A stretch of DNA of 64,000 bases from Rhizophagus clarus. Lineage: Eukaryota; Glomeromycota; Glomeromycetes; Glomerales; Glomeraceae. Below, piece by piece: positions 9,413 through 19,022 of the stretch. The stretch is from NCBI GenBank assembly GCA_015698045.1, contig BLAL01000054.1:868001-932000 (forward strand), read 5' to 3'. Position 1 is the first letter of the stretch. The number at the start of each line of letters is the position of its first letter. Under the pieces are notes generated by a model. That model made no database searches. It saw nothing but the letters and a program-made list of their open reading frames with translations, and was not told the origin of the DNA. The translations under genes and the position numbers were made by a program.

Positions 9413-10470
9413 GAATATATTTGGGCGGTAAGACTGAATCTGGCGGGACGATTTGTAGTTCTTCTCTTACAAATGAGCGTCTAGGACCATTGTAAAGCTT
9501 ATATAGAATAGGTTGATTTTCTTTTATTAAATAAGAATCAATTGTAAAAACTTTGGGAGACCAATTGCAATCAGTTGCTCTTTTTCTACCACCTTCTAAT
9601 TCGCCAGGTTCCAATAAATGCCGAACTTCAGTATAGCTAGGTAAAAGTGGTTCATTATAACCAACTGGTCTCCTATGTTTGACAGAAGGTCTAGCTATTA
9701 TTTTTTTACCTTTTAATGCTTTTTTTACAGCCTCGTTAGAAGACATACCTATTAACTTAGTGGGTGTATTATTATAATTATCATCATTTATACGAAGTCC
9801 CTTAACCTATGCTCTGGATCTATCAGTCAAAGGCAAATGAAAATCTACAGCATCTTGCCGAAAATAAGCATGCTTTTCAAATTCTTTGATGGTCACGTTC
9901 AGCAATAGCTACACTACGTTTAGAATTAGCATACTGAATTTTTACACCATGACTAAGTAATAATTCCCTACACTCGCCCATAAATTCAGTACCTCTATCA
10001 ATAATTAAAACATTTGGCCAAATAAGAGGGCAGTTTAGGTCATCATAAATTTTCTGAAATGCTTTAGCCACTTGTGCAGATGATTTATTGGTTAAAGCAA
10101 AACTACGGCGAAATCTAGTAGCCACATCTTTTATTACAAGTCTATGCTTATAAATTCGATTGCCTATTTTACAATGAGAAAGTGGTGTAGTATCAGATTG
10201 ATGCACATCATTTAGATCTTGTATATCATTAAAAGAAGCATACTGAATAAATTTAGGACAGGGTTTGTGAATCTGATGTAAAGCCTGCTTGTTTAACCAT
10301 TTTTTTATTACGGCTAAAGTGAACTCATATCCTACCTTCTTACAAGCATCCTGCATTTTTTCAGCAGTCCGATAATATCCCTCAGGCCTGTAATAAAGTT
10401 TTTGTAAAGTAAGATCACGATCTAAGTCTCGAGCTTTCTGAGGATCGATATAAATAACTGGTTCTCCCAT
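9402..10470 (-). pseudogene. RVE-family (DDE) integrase, frameshifted
   Basis: This is a Polinton-type retroviral-like integrase that would insert the element and create the 5-bp duplication. The main frame 10470-9877 starts MGEPVIYIDPQKA, carries an HTH-like N-terminal part and the catalytic core: first Asp in QSDTTPL, second in IIDRGTEF, Glu in AIAERD. One extra A in the run at about 9881-9883 shifts the frame. The other frame then carries on through TAG 9807-9809 into a C-terminal SH3/chromo-like basic domain (9746-9402, LYNGPRRSFVREELQIV). Both breaks are single-base events. A duplicated N-terminal scrap of this gene lies at 16772-16876. Confidence 0.88.
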
Positions 10471-10708
10471 TCCAATTTTTTATAATTACGAAAAAAAGCT
10501 AGCATCTATAAAGTCAGATTCTATTCATTAGCTGAAGCACTTTTTTCCTTACGCTTCTGCCTAGCCTCTATCTCCTTTTGCAAGATCAGTGGAGTGTCAA
10601 ACCTTAGGCGGATTGCAAGAGGATCATCTTCCGGTCAAATACAATAAATTCACCATTGCGGTCAAGAAAATATATTTCTTGATAATTAATCCTACTTTTC
10701 AAAGTACT

Positions 10709-11488
10709 ATGGAGTATTACGAGCTATGCAAATTAGGCGAAACTGTACCTTCGAAAAAACAGAATCCATTTGCTTCTAAACTTCCATTTAGACTAGGAGT
10801 TGCGGGCACCTCTGAGTCAGGAAAGACAAAGATGGTAGTACATCAGCTCATAGGAAGTAAATATCCAAAAGTATACCCATGGATGTCTGGTGAAAAACGT
10901 GATCATAAAATACCAGGCGGAAGCAAAAATTTTGGTGAAAGGTATATTCTGTGTGATGATCTAATTGTTGTCGCGCAACACCAAGATGAAGAATTATGGG
11001 AAACAGTACAATGTTTTTATAAATTTATAGCCAAGGATAAGCAAGCTCCATGGTATGAAAATGTGAGATTCAAGCTGATTGCGTCTGAAGAACTACCTGA
11101 TATTGTATCTTTCAAAAGAACTGGCCGAACTACTGTTATAGTCTTTGATGATCTTGCCGGGGAACCTTTGGCAACTCAGCTAAAAATCGTTCCTTTCTTT
11201 AGATCAGGCAGACATGAAGGAATTAGCTCAATTTATATAGCCCAACGTTTTTATGAAATCCATCCAAATATACGCGCAAATCTTAAATATATTTCATTGC
11301 ATCATGGATGTGAAACATTAGATAGTATAAAACGAATTCTTAAAGATATGTTTGATGATTATGAGTCTCTAGCAAAAAAAGTTTATGAAGTGATAAAAAA
11401 ACATTTCGTGGTTATTGATATCCGAAGACCACCTGACGACCCCTTATCAATTAGATTTAGATGGGACAAACCTTTAAAGGACTGGTAA
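10709..11488 (+). CDS. FtsK/HerA-type packaging ATPase
   Basis: Predicted genome-packaging ATPase of the Polinton/A32 type, which pumps DNA into a particle. Walker A GTSESGKT lies at residues 33-40 and Walker B VIVFDDLAG around residue 145; a downstream segment FFRSGRHEG...IYIAQRFYE fits the sensor/arginine region of the HerA-FtsK fold. I chose ATG 10709 (MEYYELCKLGE) because the 40 codons upstream (from 10589) are not conserved-looking; the resulting length is 259 residues. It is one of the few intact core genes. It lies on the plus strand between the integrase and the coiled-coil membrane protein, both on the minus strand. Confidence 0.88.
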   Translation: MEYYELCKLGETVPSKKQNPFASKLPFRLGVAGTSESGKTKMVVHQLIGSKYPKVYPWMSGEKRDHKIPGGSKNFGERYILCDDLIVVAQHQDEELWETVQCFYKFIAKDKQAPWYENVRFKLIASEELPDIVSFKRTGRTTVIVFDDLAGEPLATQLKIVPFFRSGRHEGISSIYIAQRFYEIHPNIRANLKYISLHHGCETLDSIKRILKDMFDDYESLAKKVYEVIKKHFVVIDIRRPPDDPLSIRFRWDKPLKDW

Positions 11489-11524
11489 AATGTCTGAATT
11501 CGGGATGATTCATGCTTTGTGACC

Positions 11525-12772
11525 TCATCCATATCCATAAGGTAAAGTTTCATAGGGGGTAGACCTGTCTTTTGGTTCTTCTGCGTATCGGATTGGAAAC
11601 CCATAACTATAATTTCTATTTAAGGGTAATTTATAGTTCAGAATATTTTTTTCTTTATTGTAAGATAAATATAGACGAGAAAACACGCGATATAGGATGT
11701 ATATGATTAGTAATCCTATTACAAAGATGAATGCATACTGAAAAAATAAGGAATCAGATTTCTCATTAGCCGGAGCTTGGATCACTTTGTGACCTGCAGT
11801 AATGGGTAATATTAAGGGATCCCTTTTGGGGCAGGCGAGTTCAGGATTAATGATACTGTTATCTTTCTCTAACCCACTAACACTTGAAGGTTCACTTTGA
11901 CCAGAGGCGCTTAGGCATGATCTCGTCCCTCCAACCACTTCAGACTCGCTGAATGTTTTTTGAGTCTGCTTGGCTAAACAAGCATTAGCTGATCCCTTAC
12001 CCTGAGTGCCTTCGGCTAGGTTCGCTTCTTGAAGAAGAGAATTTCTTTTTAACAAGGCATCTTGCAATACCTCTAGTAAATCTTCCTTAGCAATTTTTTT
12101 TTCGATTTCCTTCACTTTATTTTCGAGTCCAAGCTCATAGACAAGACTCTTTAAATTATCATCAATCCAATCAGGTAATTTTGAATCTTTCTGTTTTCCT
12201 GGTGTCCCTGTTACCTCTTCCACTACATCTGAATCAAAGAAAGATGTATGTAGTAGAGAATCCTCCTGTTCTAGTTTCAGATCTTCCAACTTACCTTCCA
12301 ATTCAATTATCTTAGCTTCAAGAGAAAGAATTGTGATCTTGTCAGAGAATGAAGCTTTCTGTGCCAAAGTCGCTTCTTTCTCCAGTGTTTTAATCAAGGA
12401 TTTGAGTGATTTGATTTCGGCAGAATATTTCTCTCGCTCTGCTTTACGCTCATTACGGGATAACTGCTCAGAAGATCTAAGCCTAGTATTGGTCGCATTC
12501 AGCTGGCTAATCTTTTTATTAGCATTAGCTTGAACTAGCACAAGATCCTTTTTTTGCTTTAAACATATATCCTGCAGGTCTTTATAATCACTAGCAATAT
12601 CAGAAGTAGTTTTGATGCTTCCGCGCAATGCTTTTTCAAGTTCTGATTCACGAATACTATCAAGTCGACGACCTGGAGGGATCTGTTTACCTAGTGATCT
12701 CCCAACTGCCTCTCTATCCTTGATATCTTTTAAGGTATGCACATTGGACATAATTTTTTTCGACCTAGTCAT
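11525..12772 (-). CDS. coiled-coil protein with C-terminal membrane anchor
   Basis: A 415-residue protein of unknown function. Residues about 40-190 are a long coiled coil, followed by a linker and a second helical part (about 205-250). One hydrophobic segment lies at residues 343-361 (within FFQYAFIFVIGLLIIYILY), followed by a basic then Tyr-rich tail. The layout is of a tail-anchored or single-span membrane protein, with the coil on one side. In a virus-like element it could be a structural or envelope-associated protein, but that is inference. It is intact and divergent from the HTH gene at 13024, with repeats in the shared upstream region. Confidence 0.7.
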   Translation of the reverse strand: MTRSKKIMSNVHTLKDIKDREAVGRSLGKQIPPGRRLDSIRESELEKALRGSIKTTSDIASDYKDLQDICLKQKKDLVLVQANANKKISQLNATNTRLRSSEQLSRNERKAEREKYSAEIKSLKSLIKTLEKEATLAQKASFSDKITILSLEAKIIELEGKLEDLKLEQEDSLLHTSFFDSDVVEEVTGTPGKQKDSKLPDWIDDNLKSLVYELGLENKVKEIEKKIAKEDLLEVLQDALLKRNSLLQEANLAEGTQGKGSANACLAKQTQKTFSESEVVGGTRSCLSASGQSEPSSVSGLEKDNSIINPELACPKRDPLILPITAGHKVIQAPANEKSDSLFFQYAFIFVIGLLIIYILYRVFSRLYLSYNKEKNILNYKLPLNRNYSYGFPIRYAEEPKDRSTPYETLPYGYG

Positions 12773-12849
12773 TAGTATACTAAAAAAATATGAGCAAATT
12801 TTTGAGTCCGCTCAATCCCGGAAGCACTTTATTTTTTCTATAGTTACTA

Positions 12850-12970
12850 TTTACTAGCATAATACTGATAGTAGCGTAATACTGATACTAGCGTATTACT
12901 GATAGTAATACTGATAGTAGCATAATACCAATAGTAGCATATTACTGATATTACCATAGTATCAATATTT
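12850..12970. repeat. short repeats in divergent intergenic region (TACTGATAGTAGC units)
   Basis: Six to seven imperfect copies of AATACTGATAGTAGCRTA lie between the divergently transcribed coiled-coil membrane gene (minus) and the HTH gene (plus). The placement suits a shared regulatory array, possibly bound by the neighbouring HTH protein. Confidence 0.6.
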
Positions 12971-13023
12971 TTTGTGTATTTTTATTTATAGTAAAAAAAA
13001 ATCTTTAGCGATTAGCTACTAAT

Positions 13024-13569
13024 ATGATTATACCCCCGCTTAAAACATATATTAGTTCCAGAGCTAGTTACTTATCCCCCACAGATTACAAAGACATTAT
13101 GCAATACCGTGATATGAAGTCCAAACCTTTAGCTCAGCTAAGTAAAAAATATAATATATCGAATAGTCGCTTATATCAAATTTGGAGAGGACAAGAGTTT
13201 AATAGGGTTCAATGGAATGATTTAGCAGTCACTCCAAGCACGAATGTTATGGATAAACAGAATGAGGAGCACCAAGCTGAAAGAGATTTTCAAAATAAAT
13301 TCGATTCTGCCTTCACAGCACTGGAAAACAAGATACATGATACTAAAATTAGCAAATCTACTGATCCAGTTTCGGAAGAAAGTGCAGGTAGAAAGGCAAA
13401 AAAGACCGGAGAAAAGAAACGGTTCTAAGGGGGTCAAGCAATTCCTGGGACAAAAAAAGAAAATATTTCATCTACTGAATCTTCCGAAGATGTCTTAGAT
13501 TTGTATAAGAGAAGTAGTTCTGAAATAGAAAAAATTAGAGCATCTGGTCGTACTCTTATTCCCAACTAG
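13024..13569 (+). pseudogene. HTH-domain protein with in-frame TAA
   Basis: Residues about 35-60 form a helix-turn-helix (KPLAQLSKKYNISNSRLYQI), the kind found in transposon or phage DNA-binding proteins. A charged tail follows. The frame stops at TAA 13426-13428 but continues without another stop to 13569 with ordinary protein composition (ESSEDVLDLYKRSSSEIEK). A CAA-to-TAA change is therefore likely; the unbroken length would be 181 residues. It could be a transcriptional regulator or a small-terminase-like protein. It faces the repeat array at 12850-12970. Confidence 0.65.
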
Positions 13570-13706
13570 TTACTTGACCTTTCTTTCATACCAGTCAAGC
13601 AAAGCATTATAGTATCCTATAATTTTCAAATTCAATTGGATACTAGAGAATAATGCTTTCTCAAGCTCTTTTACACGAATTGCCATATCCTTGACTGTGA
13701 TGCAAT

Positions 13707-14288
13707 TTATGCACTTTTTTTTAAGTCTTCACTAGTCAGGCTAGAGGAATCGGTGGATACTTGGTCCTGCTCCTCTTTTGGCGGATCCTTGACTACTGGA
13801 GCCTTGCTAAAGGTTGGGATAATATATACCTTTCCATGTAACTTTATGCGAAACTGGTTTTTATTTGGCTCAGGGACACCTTGAAGCTTTCGAATATTTG
13901 ACATACCAAAAAATATCATTGGTTCTGTTTCACCATTATCGATACGAACAAAATTTCCAATGATCGTGACTGTCTTATCTTCTTTATCCTTCAAGGTAAC
14001 TGGCACGTCTGTATACCATCCTAATGAATCGGTGATATGCTTGGAATTATCCTTTATGGCAAAATTAGATGGTTTATCAGCCTTCCATCCAAGCGCTTTG
14101 ATTGCTGGGTCATTTATACCACCAAATTTGCTTCCGTTATCTAAAAAAGATTCAGAGATTAGTAAATCATTTATACTAGCATTCAAGTATTGTAGGGATG
14201 AAAACCACTCATCTGATTCTTTTGATTCCTCTTCCAGAGCCTTTCGAGACAAGCACATTTTTCGTATTGGCGGTGAGAGTTTAGACAT
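13707..14288 (-). CDS. retropepsin-like aspartic protease downstream of Gag-like gene
   Basis: A 193-residue protein with the single-domain retropepsin layout. The active-site loop is FLDNGS (residues 48-53, DNG in place of the usual DT/SG), followed by a flap-like SLGWYTDVPVTLKD. The second hydrophobic-Gly motif is MIFFGM (124-129), with a conserved-looking IRKLQG after it. In retroelements the protease matures Gag. Here it lies 45 bp downstream of the Gag-like gene on the same strand. The Thr-to-Asn change in the catalytic triplet may mark decay or loss of activity. There is no RT next to it, so this is not a nested LTR element. Confidence 0.72.
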   Translation of the reverse strand: MSKLSPPIRKMCLSRKALEEESKESDEWFSSLQYLNASINDLLISESFLDNGSKFGGINDPAIKALGWKADKPSNFAIKDNSKHITDSLGWYTDVPVTLKDKEDKTVTIIGNFVRIDNGETEPMIFFGMSNIRKLQGVPEPNKNQFRIKLHGKVYIIPTFSKAPVVKDPPKEEQDQVSTDSSSLTSEDLKKSA

Positions 14289-14332
14289 TAGCTCGTCATA
14301 TGTTTCAGGCTGGCCGGACTCTAGAAGCTCAT

Positions 14333-16009
14333 TTACTGGTATCTGTTTTTTTTTTCTGATGCTTCATCGTACCCAGTCCACCAATTATTGTCCTCACCAT
14401 CATTTGAATCTGGAGACGCATATTGAGGATTTATAGGCTTAATAGGTGTAAAGTAAGACCGATTAAAATTGGATCGTGCTACTGGTTTACGTATATTCAG
14501 TTTCTGGAATTCTTCGGTTAACTGATTCACAGATTCACGAGTTTCATTTATCCCCTCCTCTACTCTATCAATTCTAGCAGAAACATTGCTTCGCTGTGGA
14601 CGAGGTCTTTGAAAATTTTTTGCAGGATAATCTGCGTCTAGTTCAGCCTTATTAAGTACACCTATATCTTTTAAGTATTCTGATATATAATAATTCTTGA
14701 AACCTTCTTCGGTCTGTAATGAAGATGGTGGACCTCTCGGTTGTCTAACGGGTTCAACAGTTTGTGGAGCAGGTACTTGCGTTTGCTGAGCCATTTGCGA
14801 TTGAAAATCAGATTTTTGCTTTTCTAATAAAGACTGGTATTCAGTTTTTTGCTGTGCCAGTGCGTTTTGAATTGCTTTTTGCATATCTTCTAAAGAAATT
14901 CCTTGCTGTTGTGGGGCTGAAATAGACGAGGGTTCATATATTTCTCGAGATGCTCGTTGAGATACTAGCGGATCAGATATTCTATCTCTTTTATGTCTAG
15001 CAATTCGTCTTAACTCTATCTCATAAAGCTTTTTAGCTAATTCATCTAATGGCAAATGTTCACCAATATCCTCAGCTTTTTCAAGCCATGGGAGTGGAAG
15101 AGCATCTAAGAACTTTCTACGTAATTCTTCAGGCTTATAGTTGACTCGTCTACCTATACGTACTATTTTTCTATGTAATTCATCTATAGTCATGTCTCCC
15201 TTCGTGATTGTTCCATACATCATATCCCAAAGCTCCTCTTCTACTGTAGGGAAATGAGTTTTTAGCCACCATACAGCTTGACCAAAACGAATACCAGCTA
15301 CAACTGTAGGTGTGCCATTACCAGCATTTGGTGCATTAGGAACTGCATTAGTAGGACGACCTCCTGCCACACGCCAGTCTTCATCCCAAAGCCCTTCTAC
15401 AGCCCTTAACTTGACTATTACATTTCCGGGTTGACCATTTGCTTCATTTATTCCATTAACTCCTATTGCATCTGCATTTAAACCATTTATACCTTGTAAG
15501 GTAGCTTGCGCTGTACCATCAAGTAAGTTTTGTAATTCCCAATTTTGCTTTGTAGTTATTTTTTCATCGAACCATTCTAAGGTCCTTCCTCTCATACATG
15601 CTCTTAAATGCCCTATTGCCTGAGCTCTTCCATTGGCCCCTGCACCAGCTGGATCTATTCCCCAATTCTGCAAGTCTAGTCTAAGTTGCGCAAAAAAGTC
15701 TGGGATGCTATCATCCCAGTCAAAATATGGATGAGGTATTCCTGCCATGTTTACTTGATTAGGTGGATTATTCTGTAACGCCAAAATTTGTCCCTGCAAA
15801 TTTAAAATATTCTGCTAGGCATCATGGGTCTTATTCTTCTATTTCTCATATCGCTCATAAAGCCTATCTCGATTATACTCTAATAAACCTATATCTCCTC
15901 TACTTCGCTGTAGGTGGTGAACATTTCGCTGATATAGTAATTGCAAGGCAAATTTTTCTTGTACCAGCTCACCTATACGGTTTTGCTTTCTTGTCATCCT
16001 ATCTAACAT
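14333..16009 (-). pseudogene. Gag-like capsid protein with two in-frame TAG codons
   Basis: The full frame (558 residues) starts at ATG 16009, overlapping the stop of the upstream coiled-coil gene, and is broken by TAG at 15839-15841 and 15815-15817. From about residue 70 it shows a Gag capsid layout: HLRACMRGRTLEWFDEKI, then after an Asn/Gly-rich insert WWLKTHFPTVEEELWD, MTIDELHRKIVRIGRRVNY, LRRKFLDALP. A Gln-rich coil follows, and an unstructured tail without a CCHC knuckle. The retropepsin-like gene follows at once. CAG-to-TAG explains both stops. The N-terminal 60 residues are basic and helical. No RT or LTR accompanies it. Confidence 0.78.
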
Positions 16010-16746
16010 TCTGTTAACCTGATTTCAAGCATTAGTTCGCAACTGTTGAAGGTCACCAACGACCCTATCCATCCCCCTTCGGCAAGTTGCCTTCGTATAA
16101 TTTTATTATCACGCTCAGCCTCAGCATCATATCGCCTTCTCTGCTCACAGATTAAATCCTGCTGTAAGGTAGTTTTTTTTCTTTGAATCTGCCTTGTGGC
16201 TCTTTTTACTTGATCAGCCATGATCGCTCTAGCTGTTGTTTGATTATCCACAAAACCGTCTATGGCATTCGCTAGCTCTATGATCGTGGCCATATTATCA
16301 TCTGAATTATACAAGTTCAGAGAATTCCCTCATTCTGGCGAATTTTTCCGTGATGAGATAGTCTTGATCTGGCATCGCAATTTTTCTACCTGCTCTTCGG
16401 ATTCTACTAACCAATTTTCTAAAGTAGATATATATTTTTCCTTATCACGCACATCCTTTTTGGCCTGACATAGCTTATTTTTTAGACTGGAAATTTCAGA
16501 TTTTAGCTCTGCTATCTCCCCTTCTGAAGCATTCTCAAGATGCTCTATTTCCCTATTGAGAACTTGGATTTCCTGTTCACACTGGGAATAATCTCGCTCC
16601 AGTTGATTAATTCGTCTTTCATTCTGACGGTTAGTATCAACTTCTGTTTGCAATTCACTACGAAGATGATAATTTCCCTTCTCCAGCTCAGCTTTATATT
16701 CTTCACACGTTCTTCTCTGCCTTGGATGAGGCCTCCGAAATGCCAT
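16003..16746 (-). pseudogene. coiled-coil protein upstream of Gag, in-frame TGA
   Basis: The frame starts MAFRRPHPRQRR (basic, DNA-binding-like) and then forms a long heptad coiled coil to TGA 16330-16332. The same frame resumes and runs as another coil (IIELANAIDGFVDNQTTARAIM) to 16003. Unbroken it would be about 246 residues. Its stop overlaps the Gag-like start codon by a few bases (ATGTTAG), so the two were probably co-expressed. Function unknown; a structural partner of the Gag-like protein is a reasonable guess. Confidence 0.65.
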
Positions 16747-16771
16747 TCTTTTTTCGTGGTTATATAGAAAG

Positions 16772-16876
16772 ATGGAAGAACCAGTTATTTATATCGATCC
16801 TCAAAAAGCGCGTGATCTTGACCAGTATCTTACTTTGCAGAAGTACAAGGAAAAAAGTATTCTGGCTAATGAATAG
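16772..16876 (+). pseudogene. duplicated N-terminal fragment of the integrase
   Basis: A 34-codon frame begins MEEPVIYIDPQKARDLDQYLT, almost the same as the first residues of the integrase at 10470 (MGEPVIYIDPQKARDLD), then diverges and stops. It is on the opposite strand to the integrase and overlaps the 3' end of the gene at 16866-17411. This is a recombination scrap and not a gene. Confidence 0.8.
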
Positions 16877-17411
16877 AATCTGACTTCATAGATGCCAGCT
16901 TTCTTTCCGCCTCCTGCAATTGCATCTTCAGATTCTCATTCTCACATCGCAATTTCTTATTCGTACTAATCCGCTCTCTATATTCCCTTTCTATATCTTG
17001 CATGAATTTTTCGAAAGTTTTTTTATTATAATCAAGGAGATGCTGGCAGAACACTTTAAGTTTGTTCATAACCTGGTGATTATTCTCTTCTTCATGATCA
17101 CAAGTGATATTAATGCTTTGGGTCCCATTATCTGTAACGTATATAGCTGGTAATGCTGGAAATACATTACATTCTGGCCAGCTTCGAGGGCGCAATAATT
17201 TTGTCTGAGTCATAGATTTGCGTTTCCTATTTAACGAATTCTCATAAACCTCTAATGTGTGTCTCAAATAAGATTCAATTCGTTCAGACTTTCTGAAAAT
17301 AGATTCTAATGGAACAGGATCTTTAGAATGGTGCAAGAGTCTCTCACACGCCCTCTTAACAAAACTTTCAGGTAGTCTGTCAATAATATGCTTATAGTCA
17401 GAATGGAACAT
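16866..17411 (-). CDS. hypothetical helical protein of the element
   Basis: I do not recognise this protein. ATG 17411 (MFHSDYKHIIDRLPESF) is the likelier start; the 16 codons upstream are hydrophobic and arbitrary. The N-terminal half is basic and helical, and a short beta-like region lies in the middle (ALPAIYVTDNGTQSINI). The last 60 residues form a coiled coil (RERISTNKKLRCENENLKMQLQ). The frame is intact at 181 residues. It lies upstream of the coiled-coil/Gag/protease run on the same strand and may belong to that unit. Confidence 0.55.
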   Translation of the reverse strand: MFHSDYKHIIDRLPESFVKRACERLLHHSKDPVPLESIFRKSERIESYLRHTLEVYENSLNRKRKSMTQTKLLRPRSWPECNVFPALPAIYVTDNGTQSINITCDHEEENNHQVMNKLKVFCQHLLDYNKKTFEKFMQDIEREYRERISTNKKLRCENENLKMQLQEAERKLASMKSDSIH

Positions 17412-17566
17412 TATAATAGATATAGTTTTGCGCAAAAAAAGTTTGCACGCAAAATTCACTTATAGCATATAGCACTATAGATTTACGCGTCTATATCACG
17501 AATTGCATCACATCTGATAGGAGATTGGTTAGACTCCTGAAGAATGGTCACCAGCCTAGTCACAAG

Positions 17567-17794
17567 TCAGGTAAGTAATTTTTGTGATACTGATAGCAAA
17601 TTTTTTATTAGTTCATTCTGTGTTTGTTTATCTTCCAATTTCGCAATTCTGGCCTTAAGCTCAGTATTCTCAGCTCTAATTTTATCATTCTCAGCCTTAA
17701 TTTTATTGTTCTCAGCCTTAATTATATCATTCTCAGCCGATAACCTGGCAATAGAACTGCTTAATAATTCGGTCTTATCTATTTCGGGTAGCAT
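17567..17794 (-). CDS. small leucine-zipper-like coiled-coil protein
   Basis: About 75 residues from ATG 17794 (MLPEIDKTEL). The core is a series of exact heptads, AENDIIK AENNKIK AENDKIR AENTELK, encoded by 21-bp DNA repeats (about 17650-17750). Such a short zipper is likely to dimerise. The N-terminus of the large protein at 25644-27206 has the same AENAEVK-type heptads, so the two may interact or be related. Function unknown. Confidence 0.55.
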   Translation of the reverse strand: MLPEIDKTELLSSSIARLSAENDIIKAENNKIKAENDKIRAENTELKARIAKLEDKQTQNELIKNLLSVSQKLLT

Positions 17795-17952
17795 GCTAGC
17801 GTAATGTAGTATTAGTATGACAATATTCAAAAGTAAAAAATCACGTGTTTTTCGAGACCGCGCGGTCCCGCAAATTTGCCAAGAAGTATATTTGTAAAAT
17901 AGACCACCAGGGTCAGCTTTATTATATAATAGTACATCTATGGACGAAGATG

Positions 17953-18732
17953 CTAAAGAATTATCTCATCTATAATTTCGCAATACTGGTCAGTGGTATC
18001 CCGAAATCTGGCACTCATTCTCACATTTTTAAAGTCCCTGTCATGCCAAAAATGGACGACATTTAATCCCTTCTCTTGGAGCTTCTCAGATGGCCAATAT
18101 GGATTAGTTACAACATAATCTTCACGGGAGAAGTGTACAATCCAGATCTCTCGGGGATGGAGTTGCTCTTCATACTTAAACACTTGCTCAAAATGCCCAT
18201 CCAATTTTGAAATTGAAGCCATCGCTAACAGTTCGAGAAGAGCTTCCAGATGGGGATTTTCGGGCTTCTTTATGGTTAGGTCGCAATAGAGGTGATGGTA
18301 GTCCCCATTATCACAAACTTGTTCGAGGTGCCACTGACCAGTGATCTCATATCCATGGATCTTTCTTAACCAATTCACTAGGACCCAGTACATCTCTGCA
18401 TCGTATGTACTTTCTCTTGAAACTTTGATATAATGTTCAGAATTTACATACAAATGATTGGAGCTTTTGTATGAGCGGGAGGATCCTAGTGCTATTATAC
18501 CTTGGTCGAAATCACGTACTGCGGTCTTTAAAATCTCCAAAATGTCTATAGATTTATCATCCCGTAATGGGATATCTGCAGAAGCATCCAAAACTTTGCT
18601 AATACTTCGTTTTTTAGCGATAGGGGTGGAAGAAACTAATGAATCTGACTTTGAGGAGACCAGCTTCTCTATTATCTCTTCTTGCAGGTTAGAAGTATCA
18701 GCTAAAGGTTTGCGACCTTTTTTTCCACTAAC
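17953..18732 (-). CDS. PD-(D/E)XK-like / mobile-element cargo protein, start unclear
   Basis: The frame is open from 18732 with no ATG, so the start lies in an upstream exon or has been lost. A basic Ser-rich leader (KKGRKPLADTSNLQ) is followed by a compact alpha/beta domain with YIKVSRESTYDAEMYWVLVNWL, YHHLYCDLTIKKP and, near the end, REIWIVHFSRED...LNVVHFWHDRDF. A nuclease-like fold is my guess from the beta-strand, acidic and Lys spacing. The same pattern recurs, as I recall, in Rhizophagus multicopy proteins. The 212-codon part from 18588 is certain to be coding. Confidence 0.5.
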   Translation of the reverse strand, partial: VSGKKGRKPLADTSNLQEEIIEKLVSSKSDSLVSSTPIAKKRSISKVLDASADIPLRDDKSIDILEILKTAVRDFDQGIIALGSSRSYKSSNHLYVNSEHYIKVSRESTYDAEMYWVLVNWLRKIHGYEITGQWHLEQVCDNGDYHHLYCDLTIKKPENPHLEALLELLAMASISKLDGHFEQVFKYEEQLHPREIWIVHFSREDYVVTNPYWPSEKLQEKGLNVVHFWHDRDFKNVRMSARFRDTTDQYCEIIDEIIL

Positions 18733-19022
18733 CTATATAAAAGTAAACCTCCTCAGTAATAAGTATTATCATTGGGGGATAATGAAATAAAAAAAATAAT
18801 ATTTTTTAGAATGGTGATACTAGAAGTAACGACCATATGGGATGCTCCTATATGAACCCATCTGTCCAAACACGGAATATTACTCAGTATACTTTTATCA
18901 AAAGGAAGGTACATAACCGAATCCTCCTTCAGAAACAGTAGACCTTTAATAAAAAGTATCGCCAAATAATCTCACAATATCTAACAGAATGAATATGCTA
19001 AAACACTGCAATAACCGAGGGC

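Noticed and set aside
13707..16009. A nested LTR retrotransposon supplying the Gag-protease genes
   Set aside because: There is no RT, RNase H, LTR or PBS on either side. The pair is tightly packed with element genes on both sides.
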